Positions 57,637 through 64,000 of a stretch of 64,000 bases of DNA are shown one piece after another. Source of the stretch: Pseudogemmobacter hezensis (GTDB lineage: Bacteria; Pseudomonadota; Alphaproteobacteria; Rhodobacterales; Rhodobacteraceae); assembly GCF_013155295.1 (NCBI RefSeq), contig NZ_JABJXT010000010.1:1-64000 (forward strand), read 5' to 3'. Both the position numbers and the translations under genes were made by a program. Numbering within the stretch: the stretch's first letter is position 1; every line of letters starts with the position of its first letter. The notes under the pieces are model-generated. The model was not told the origin of the DNA. It did not search any database and saw nothing but the letters and a program-made list of their open reading frames with translations.

Positions 57637-59145
57637 ATGTCATCGGGCAATCGCTGGCTGGTGCTGGCTATCATCTCAAGTGCTCTTTTTCTGATCGTTA
57701 TCGATATGACGGTGCTTTACACGGCGCTGCCACGCCTGACCCATGATCTGGGGGCGACGGCGACCGAAAAGCTGTGGATCGTCAATGCCTATCCGCTGGT
57801 GGTGGCGGGCCTTTTGCCGGGCTTAGGCACTTTGGGCGACCGGCTGGGGCATAAACGTATGTTCCTTGCGGGGCTGGTGGTCTTTGGTCTGGCCTCTGCC
57901 TTTGCGGCTTTTGCGCCCTCGCCTGCCCTGCTGATTGCGGCGCGGGTGCTGCTGGCGGTGGGGGCGGCGGCGATGATGCCCGCGACGCTTTCGCTGATCC
58001 GGCTGACCTTTACGGATGAGAAAGAGCGCGCCTTTGCTATCGGCATCTGGGCGGCGGTGGCCTCTGGCGGGGCGGCGATCGGCCCGGTGGTGGGCGGACT
58101 GCTGCTGGAGTGGTTCTGGTGGGGCTCGGTCTTTTTGATCAACGTGCCGGTGGTGGTGCTGGCGCTGGCTTTGGGCGCGGTATTGCTGCCGCGCAGGCCC
58201 GGTAATCCCTCCAGCCCCTGGGATCTTCTGGGCTCGGTCCAGGTGATGATCGGGCTTGTTGGTCTGGTCTTTGCGATCAAAGAGCTGGCAAAGCGGCAGC
58301 CTGATTTCTGGCAGGCCGGGGTCAGTTTTGTGATCGGCCTGGTGGCGATGGTGATCTTTGTGCGTCGCCAGCGTCTCAGCGCGCAGCCGCTGATCGATTT
58401 CGCGCTGTTTCGCAACCCGCGCTTTGCCGCGGGCGTGGCAACCGCGCTGACGGCGGCGGCGACGCTGATCGGGTTCGAGCTGGTTTTCAGCCAGCGGCTG
58501 CAGCTGGTGCTGGGCTATTCGCCGCTTGAGGCGGGGCTTTTGATCCTGCCGATCCCGCTGGCCTCTTTCATCGCGGGGCCGGTGACCGGGATCGCGCTGC
58601 CGCGCATCGGGGCGACGCGGGTGCTTTGGGGCTCGCTTATGATGTCGGGGCTGGCGCTGGCGGCCTATCTGGCGCTGCACAATGGGGCGGTTTTCCTGTG
58701 GCTGGCAGCGCTGACGGTGATGGGCTTTGGCGTCGGGGCGGCGATGACGGCGGCCTCGGTCTCGATCATGCTTTCCGCACCAGAGGAACGCGCGGGCATG
58801 GCGGCCTCAATCGAAGAGGTCTCATTCGAGATGGGCGGTGCCCTGGGGATTGCGGCCTTTGGCAGTCTGATGTCGGCCATCTATAGCCGCGCGATGATCC
58901 TGCCAGAGGCGGTGGTGATTGCCGACCAGGCGCGTGACAGCATTGATGAGGCGCTGCTGCTGGCCGAGGCCCTGCCCGCCGATCAGGCGGCGCTGATCGC
59001 CTCGCTGGCCCGGACCGCGTTTGATCGGGCCTTTTCCGGCGTGACGCTGGCGGCGGCTTTGCTTTTGCTGGCGGTGGCACTGGTGATCTGGCTGCGCACC
59101 CGAGGCCTGAGCCCCGAGGATAAGGCGGTCCGCCCCCATCACTGA
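57637..59145 (+). CDS. MFS drug efflux transporter, DHA2 (14-helix) type
   Basis: A 502-residue carrier with fourteen predicted membrane helices. Family marks: VIDMTVLYTALPRLTHDLGAT in helix 1 (VxxxDxTxxxxALPxL), GDRLGHKRMFLAG in loop 2-3 and LIAARVLLAVGAAAMMPATLSLI in helix 4-5. It resembles SmvA/QacA-type drug:H+ antiporters for cationic compounds. Controlled probably by the divergent TetR gene. ATG 57637 is chosen; a strong bidirectional terminator lies at 59190. Confidence 0.92.
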   Translation: MSSGNRWLVLAIISSALFLIVIDMTVLYTALPRLTHDLGATATEKLWIVNAYPLVVAGLLPGLGTLGDRLGHKRMFLAGLVVFGLASAFAAFAPSPALLIAARVLLAVGAAAMMPATLSLIRLTFTDEKERAFAIGIWAAVASGGAAIGPVVGGLLLEWFWWGSVFLINVPVVVLALALGAVLLPRRPGNPSSPWDLLGSVQVMIGLVGLVFAIKELAKRQPDFWQAGVSFVIGLVAMVIFVRRQRLSAQPLIDFALFRNPRFAAGVATALTAAATLIGFELVFSQRLQLVLGYSPLEAGLLILPIPLASFIAGPVTGIALPRIGATRVLWGSLMMSGLALAAYLALHNGAVFLWLAALTVMGFGVGAAMTAASVSIMLSAPEERAGMAASIEEVSFEMGGALGIAAFGSLMSAIYSRAMILPEAVVIADQARDSIDEALLLAEALPADQAALIASLARTAFDRAFSGVTLAAALLLLAVALVIWLRTRGLSPEDKAVRPHH

Positions 59146-59189
59146 AGGGGCGGCCCCGGCCATTGCAGCGCAAAGCCTGTTGGAATGAA

Positions 59190-59224
59190 GAAAACCGCCA
59201 ACCCTTCAGGGCTGGCGGTTTTTC
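59190..59224. terminator. Bidirectional terminator between convergent MFS genes
   Basis: AAAACCGCCA (59191-59200) pairs with TGGCGGTTTT (59213-59222), with an inner CCCT/AGGG stem, flanked by A and T runs on the two sides. It serves the DHA2 gene and the leftward MHS-type gene. Confidence 0.8.
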
Positions 59225-59284
59225 TGTTGGCAGGCTGTGTTCGCAAGCTGTGCAGGGCAATCCCTGCGGCTTTCAGCGGGATGA

Positions 59285-60622
59285 TCAGCTGGCTGCGCGG
59301 AATTCAAGCCGTCCGGCCAGCCAGATCGCGATGATCGAGCAGATCGCGCCCGAAAGCAGATAGAGACCCGCCGCAGGCAGCCCCAGCGAAGAGGCCAGGA
59401 ACAGCGCGGTGATCGGGGCAAAGCCTGCGCCGAACATCCATGCCAGATCAGAAACGATGGCCGAGCCGGTGTAGCGGTTTTTCGCGCCGAACAACGCGCC
59501 CACCGCGCCCGAGCTTTGGCCAAAGCTAAGCCCCAGGATTGACCAGCCAAGCGCCAGATAGATCACTTCGCCGCTGCGTCCACCCGACAGCAGCACCGGC
59601 GCGGCGATGGCGAAAAGACCGATCAGCACAGCGGTTGCCTGCAACAGAACGCGCCGTCCGAACCTGTCAGCCAGCCAGCCCGAAAGCACCACGGCAAAGA
59701 TGCCCAGAACCGCAGCCGCCGCATCCAGCAGCAGATACTCGCCGATGGTTTCCTCGGTATAAAGGTTGATCCAGGACAGTGGGAACACCGTCACCATATG
59801 GAACATCGCAAAGGTCGCCAGCGGCACGAAGATGCCCAGGATGACGGTGCCGCCATCCTCGCGCAGGGTCTGGGTGACCGGGGTCGGTTGCAGCTCGCGG
59901 GTGGCGTAAAGCTCCTGGAACTCATGCGAGGCCACGATGCGCAGACGTGCAAACAGCGCCACCACGTTCACGGCGAAAGCCACGAAGAACGGATAACGCC
60001 AGCCGAAGTCCATGAAGTCCTGCAGGCTGAGACTGTTCAGAAGATAGGCAAAGAGAGTGGTCGCCACGATCAGCCCGATCGGCGCCCCCAGCTGCGGCAC
60101 CATCGCATAAAGTCCGCGCTGATTTTTCGGCGCATTCATCGCCAGCAGCGAGGGCATCCCGTCCCAGGCCCCGGCAAGCGCAAGCCCCTGACAGATTCGC
60201 AGCGCTGCGAGAATCACCACCGACCAGATGCCGACGGTCTCATAAGAGGGCAAAAGCCCCATGGCGACGGTCGCGGTTCCCATCAGGAACAGCGCCACTG
60301 TCAGCTTGGCCACCCGGCCGATCTGACGGTCCAGCGCCATGAACAAAAGCGAACCGATGGGCCGCGCCACAAAGGCCAGCGCCAGCAGACCAAAGGCCAT
60401 CAGCGTGCCCGTCAGCGGATCGGTGAAAGAGAAAACCAGCTTTGGAAAAACGATGACCGCCGCGATGGCAAAGACGAAAAAGTCAAAGAATTCAGAGGCG
60501 CGACCGATAATAACGCCGACGGCGATATCTGAGGGCGACACCGAATGGATGGCCTCATTCGCGCTGTCTTGGCGATCGGCGGCGCGATCTTTAGCGCGAC
60601 CTGTGGCGGATGTGTTCGACAT
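59285..60622 (-). CDS. MFS transporter, metabolite:H+ symporter (MHS) type
   Basis: A 445-residue MFS carrier with twelve predicted helices. MHS-family marks: GVIIGRASEFFDFFVFAIAAVIVFPK at the first helix, LVFSFTDPLTGTLMAFGLLALAFVARPIGSLLF, and LSGWLADRFGRR in the mid-loop. The characteristic MHS motif GRASEFFDFF differs from the common SS.EWYDFF. Members import dicarboxylates, aromatic acids, osmolytes or metabolites. ATG 60622 is the only start followed by a typical MHS N terminus; the open frame to its right is non-coding. Monocistronic. Confidence 0.87.
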   Translation of the reverse strand: MSNTSATGRAKDRAADRQDSANEAIHSVSPSDIAVGVIIGRASEFFDFFVFAIAAVIVFPKLVFSFTDPLTGTLMAFGLLALAFVARPIGSLLFMALDRQIGRVAKLTVALFLMGTATVAMGLLPSYETVGIWSVVILAALRICQGLALAGAWDGMPSLLAMNAPKNQRGLYAMVPQLGAPIGLIVATTLFAYLLNSLSLQDFMDFGWRYPFFVAFAVNVVALFARLRIVASHEFQELYATRELQPTPVTQTLREDGGTVILGIFVPLATFAMFHMVTVFPLSWINLYTEETIGEYLLLDAAAAVLGIFAVVLSGWLADRFGRRVLLQATAVLIGLFAIAAPVLLSGGRSGEVIYLALGWSILGLSFGQSSGAVGALFGAKNRYTGSAIVSDLAWMFGAGFAPITALFLASSLGLPAAGLYLLSGAICSIIAIWLAGRLEFRAAS

Positions 60623-60754
60623 CTGAGGGTTCCTGGGCTGGTTCGGTCGAATGGCAGAATCTTTTGGCGCCTGATCTGCCCCGGCCCCGCTGTTCAGCCC
60701 TGGTGAAAGGAACTGACGGGGTCGCGGTGGGACGCCGCTATCTCCTGCCCCTGA

Positions 60755-60774
60755 ATATGCTATAACTGGCATAT
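60755..60774. promoter_or_regulatory. Palindrome in divergent region between MHS carrier and cyoA
   Basis: ATATGC-N8-GCATAT, 6-bp perfect arms, 112 bases before cyoA and 132 bases from the MHS start. A dimeric regulator site is plausible, for example of an oxygen- or redox-responsive factor, but no factor is indicated by the window. Confidence 0.35.
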
Positions 60775-60885
60775 GGCAAAACGCCGCATGTTCTGCGACG
60801 TCGCATAAGGCTAGGCGGTAGGGGCCCGGGGGCCTGATCCCCAGATCCACCCAGCGTGACCACTTCGGGAAATGAAGGCAGTCAT

Positions 60886-62085
60886 ATGAAATCATTGCTA
60901 AATATCCGAGCGACTCTCTTGATGTCTGCTCTTGTCGCTCTTGCAGGATGCAAGGCTGAGGTTCTGGCGCCCTCCGGGGATGTCGCAGCCCGGCAGCGTG
61001 ACCTTCTGGTGCAATCGACGCTTTTGATGCTGCTGATCATCGTTCCGGTGATGCTGCTGACGGTGTTCTTTGCGTGGAAATATCGCAGTAAAAACAAAGA
61101 GGCAGACTATCAGCCCGACTGGGATCACTCGACCAAACTCGAGCTGGTGATCTGGGCGGTGCCGCTTTTGCTGATCATTTGCCTTGGTGCGCTGACCTGG
61201 GTGGGTACGCATCTTCTGGACCCCTATCGGCCGCTTGATCGCACAGATGTGAACACGCCGGTTACCGAAGAACATCAGACCCTGAAGGTCGAGGTGGTCG
61301 CGCTCGACTGGAAATGGCTCTTCATCTACCCCGAGCAGGGGATCGCCACCGTGAACCGCCTGGTGGTGCCCGAAGATACCCCGATTGAATTCAGCCTGAC
61401 CTCGTCCACGGTGATGAACGCCTTCTACATCCCGTCGATGGCCGGGATGATCTATGCGATGCCGGGGATGGAGACCAAACTTCACGGCGTCATGAACGAG
61501 CCGGGCGACTATAAGGGCATTGCCTCGCATTTCTCGGGCGCGGGTTTCTCGGGGATGCATTTCGTGGCAACCGCCACCGATCAGGCCGGGTTTGACGCTT
61601 TCGTGGCCGAGACCAAAGCCGCAGGCGGCATGCTGGACCGCACGGCCTATCTGGAACTGGCCGCGCCCAGCCAGAATGAGCCTGTTCGCACCTATGCGGA
61701 TGTCGATCCGATCCTGTTTGCGCGGGTGGTCAATATCTGCGTCGAGGATGGCAAGATCTGCATGGCAGAGATGATGGAGATTGATGCCGCAGGTGGCGCA
61801 GGCCATGCGGGCATGATGAACCTGATGCCGCGCTATGCCAGCGCCGATGGCCGTGCACTGGCGATCCCGGTGCTGGGCGGCAATCTGAACATGATCCAGG
61901 GCTTCTGTGGCCCCGATGAAGAGGCCCGCATGCTGACGCAGCGCGTTGTCATCGCCCCGCGTGAGATCACCGAGCCCGGCCCGATGCGTGGTGCCGGCCT
62001 GACCCCGCCGCGCGGCATTTTCGCCAAAGAACCCAACCAATTCAGCCAGATCCCGCCCGAAGCCGGCGCTGGCAAAGACTTCTGA
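60886..62085 (+). CDS. cyoA: Ubiquinol oxidase subunit II
   Basis: A 399-residue subunit II of a cytochrome o-type quinol oxidase. Lipoprotein signal with LAGC (Cys at about residue 23), two membrane helices (about 40-65 and 83-105) and a periplasmic cupredoxin domain with [46 protein letters not shown] and SGMHFVA. The CuA ligands of cytochrome c oxidases are missing, which marks a quinol enzyme. The C-terminal tail of about 100 residues is longer than the cupredoxin core. ATG 60886 follows GAAGG. First gene of the cyo operon. Confidence 0.95.
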   Translation: MKSLLNIRATLLMSALVALAGCKAEVLAPSGDVAARQRDLLVQSTLLMLLIIVPVMLLTVFFAWKYRSKNKEADYQPDWDHSTKLELVIWAVPLLLIICLGALTWVGTHLLDPYRPLDRTDVNTPVTEEHQTLKVEVVALDWKWLFIYPEQGIATVNRLVVPEDTPIEFSLTSSTVMNAFYIPSMAGMIYAMPGMETKLHGVMNEPGDYKGIASHFSGAGFSGMHFVATATDQAGFDAFVAETKAAGGMLDRTAYLELAAPSQNEPVRTYADVDPILFARVVNICVEDGKICMAEMMEIDAAGGAGHAGMMNLMPRYASADGRALAIPVLGGNLNMIQGFCGPDEEARMLTQRVVIAPREITEPGPMRGAGLTPPRGIFAKEPNQFSQIPPEAGAGKDF

Positions 62086-62099
62086 GAGGACGCGGAGAA

Positions 62100-64000
62100 A
62101 TGGCAGACGCGCCGGGCGCACAGCCCACAACCTTTCTTCTGGGTCGCCTCAACTGGGAGGCCATTCCGAAAGAGCCCATCGTCTGGGTCACCTTTGCCGC
62201 CGTCGTTCTGGGCGGGATCCTGGTGCTGGCGGCCCTGACGAAATACCGTCTTTGGGGCTATCTGTGGAAAGAATGGTTCACATCGGTCGATCACAAGAAG
62301 ATCGGCATCATGTATATCGTGCTGGCACTGGTCATGTTCGTGCGCGGCTTTGCCGATGCGCTGATGATGCGGCTGCAGCAGGTCTGGGCCTTTGGCGGAT
62401 CCGAGGGCTATCTGAACAGCCACCACTATGATCAGATCTTCACCGCCCATGGCGTGATCATGATCTTCTTCGTGGCGATGCCCTTCATCACCGGGCTGAT
62501 GAACTACCTGGTGCCACTGCAGATCGGCGCGCGGGACGTGTCTTTCCCCTTCCTGAACAATTTCTCGTTCTGGATGACGGTGGGCGGCGCGGTCATCACC
62601 ATGGCATCGCTGTTTGTGGGCGAATATGCGCAGACCGGCTGGCTGGCCTTCCCACCACTGTCGGGCATACAAAGCAGCCCCTATGTCGGCGTTGATTACT
62701 ATATCTGGGGCCTGCAGGTCGCGGGTGTCGGCACCACGCTTTCGGGGATCAACCTGCTGGTCACGATCCTGAAAATGCGCGCACCCGGCATGACGCTGAT
62801 GCGGATGCCGATTTTCACCTGGACCTCGCTTTGCGCCAATATCCTGATCGTGGCCTCTTTCCCGATCCTGACCATGACGCTGATCCTGCTGACGCTGGAC
62901 CGCTATCTCGGCACTGCCTTCTTCACCAATGAGGCGGGCGGCAATGCGATGATGTATGTCAACCTGATCTGGATCTGGGGCCACCCTGAGGTCTACATCC
63001 TGATCCTGCCGCTGTTTGGCGTGTTTTCCGAGGTCACCTCGACCTTCTCGGGCAAGCGCCTCTTTGGCTACAGCTCGATGGTCTATGCCACGATCTGTAT
63101 CACCATCCTCAGCTATCTGGTCTGGCTGCACCACTTCTTTACCATGGGCTCGGGGGCCTCGGTGAACTCGTTCTTCGGGATCACCACGATGATCATCTCG
63201 ATCCCGACGGGGGCCAAGCTCTTCAACTGGCTTTTCACCATGTACAAAGGCCGCATCCGTTATGAGCTGCCGATGATGTGGACGGTGGCCTTCATGCTGA
63301 CCTTCGTGGTTGGCGGTATGACGGGCGTGCTGCTGGCGGTTCCGCCTGCCGATTTCGTGCTGCACAACTCGCTGTTCCTGATCGCGCACTTCCATAACGT
63401 GATCATCGGTGGCGTGCTGTTTGGCCTGTTCGCGGCGATCAACTTCTGGTGGCCCAAGGCCTTTGGCTACAAGCTGAATGTCTTCTGGGGCAAGGTCTCG
63501 TTCTGGTTCTGGGTTGTGGGTTTCTGGGCTGCCTTCATGCCGCTTTACATCCTGGGCCTGATGGGCGTCACCCGCCGCATGCGGGTGTTTGACGACCCCA
63601 GCTATCAGATCTGGTTCGGTATTGCGGCCTTTGGCGCGGTGCTGATCGCCATCGGTATTGCCGCGATGTTCGTGCAGTTCGGCGTCTCGATCTGGAAGCG
63701 CAACGATCCTGCGATGCGCGACGAGACCGGCGACCCCTGGGATGGCCGCACGCTGGAATGGGCAACCTCTTCGCCGCCCCCCGATTACAACTTTGCCTTC
63801 ACCCCCGTCAGCCACGGTCTTGACACCTGGTGGGACATGAAGCGCGAGGGGGCAGCGCGGCCCACCGGCAAATACCACGCCATCCATATGCCGAAGAACA
63901 CCGGCATGGGTGTGATCCTCTCGGCGATTGCCACGATCTTCGGCATGGCGATGATCTGGTACATCTGGTGGCTGGCAGTCCTGTCCTTTGTGGCGCTGGT
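62100..64000 (+). CDS. cyoB: Ubiquinol oxidase subunit I, 3' end outside window
   Basis: The first 633 codons of the heme-copper subunit I, open at the window edge. All ligand motifs are visible: low-spin heme His in IFTAHGVIM, CuB His and cross-linked Tyr in [14 protein letters not shown], the CuB pair in WLHHFFTMG and both heme His in [12 protein letters not shown]. The N-terminal extra helix (about 25-47) is typical of CyoB. It oxidises ubiquinol and reduces oxygen while pumping protons. ATG 62100 follows GGAG, 14 bases after cyoA; cyoC and cyoD presumably lie to the right. Confidence 0.97.
   Translation, partial: MADAPGAQPTTFLLGRLNWEAIPKEPIVWVTFAAVVLGGILVLAALTKYRLWGYLWKEWFTSVDHKKIGIMYIVLALVMFVRGFADALMMRLQQVWAFGGSEGYLNSHHYDQIFTAHGVIMIFFVAMPFITGLMNYLVPLQIGARDVSFPFLNNFSFWMTVGGAVITMASLFVGEYAQTGWLAFPPLSGIQSSPYVGVDYYIWGLQVAGVGTTLSGINLLVTILKMRAPGMTLMRMPIFTWTSLCANILIVASFPILTMTLILLTLDRYLGTAFFTNEAGGNAMMYVNLIWIWGHPEVYILILPLFGVFSEVTSTFSGKRLFGYSSMVYATICITILSYLVWLHHFFTMGSGASVNSFFGITTMIISIPTGAKLFNWLFTMYKGRIRYELPMMWTVAFMLTFVVGGMTGVLLAVPPADFVLHNSLFLIAHFHNVIIGGVLFGLFAAINFWWPKAFGYKLNVFWGKVSFWFWVVGFWAAFMPLYILGLMGVTRRMRVFDDPSYQIWFGIAAFGAVLIAIGIAAMFVQFGVSIWKRNDPAMRDETGDPWDGRTLEWATSSPPPDYNFAFTPVSHGLDTWWDMKREGAARPTGKYHAIHMPKNTGMGVILSAIATIFGMAMIWYIWWLAVLSFVAL

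Noticed and set aside
61833-63887. A 684-codon open frame on the - strand
   Set aside because: Antisense to cyoA/cyoB; composition typical of a shadow frame.

Overview
This GC-rich window fits a member of the Rhodobacterales (alphaproteobacteria): a Hint-domain protein of the type common there, a ProXWV-type betaine transporter, and sugar and sugar-acid catabolic operons run by ABC transporters. It carries a complete extrachromosomal replication and partition block: a Rep_3-type initiator, GGTATCC/GGATACC iterons in front of it, and a divergent parA-parB-DUF1403-scpB operon. The DNA is therefore probably a plasmid or chromid. Three copies of a parS-like palindrome lie inside parB, parA and rep.

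Layout. 0.1-2.7 kb: three overlapping genes around a DUF4159 protein, probably the end of a larger envelope-associated cluster lying to the left. 2.8-6.6 kb: leftward single genes (Hint protein, MgtC/SapB membrane protein, exported inorganic pyrophosphatase, secreted SH3 protein). 6.9-12.9 kb: replication and partition block. 12.9-17.5 kb: GlxA-type regulator, translationally overlapping rep, and a glycine betaine-type ABC importer. 17.8-28.6 kb: a tightly coupled six-gene envelope operon (von Willebrand A protein, ABC ATPase, FtsX-like permease, formylglycine-enzyme-like protein with a coiled coil, glycine-zipper lipoprotein, trypsin-like protease) facing a polytopic membrane protein of unknown family. 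Four of its products match, by type and order, the TagT-S-R-Q proteins that sense signals for the type VI secretion threonine-phosphorylation pathway, but the window holds no kinase, phosphatase or secretion gene. This is the strongest candidate for an undescribed system here. 28.9-32.4 kb: D-apionate-type catabolism (oxidoisomerase, RuBisCO-like protein, DUF1537 kinase). 32.7-35.1 kb: membrane PQQ sugar dehydrogenase.

35.2-56.2 kb: a large amino-sugar/sugar-acid region. A leftward set of up to twelve genes (NTF2-like, M81 peptidase, DSD1-type PLP enzyme, NagA, ROK kinase, Gfo/Idh dehydrogenase, ABC importer, DgoK, DgoA) is divergent from a rightward set (RpiR regulator, SDR, cytoplasmic GH20 hexosaminidase, second M81 peptidase, MFS transporter, CutC), with NagB and RidA facing it. 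Palindromes related to TGWAAWTnAWTTTCA lie before three of these transcription units, so one RpiR-type regulator may control all of them. A likely flow is import of an N-acetylhexosamine glycoside or conjugate, cleavage by GH20, phosphorylation by the ROK kinase, deacetylation by NagA and deamination by NagB, while DgoK and DgoA handle a 2-keto-3-deoxy sugar acid branch.

56.4-60.6 kb: a small hypothetical gene, a TetR-MFS efflux pair and an MHS-type symporter. 60.9-64 kb: cyoA and the first part of cyoB of a quinol oxidase, cut by the window end. I saw no rRNA, tRNA, CRISPR array, insertion sequence or transposase. All assignments come from reading motifs and gene order; no database search was run.
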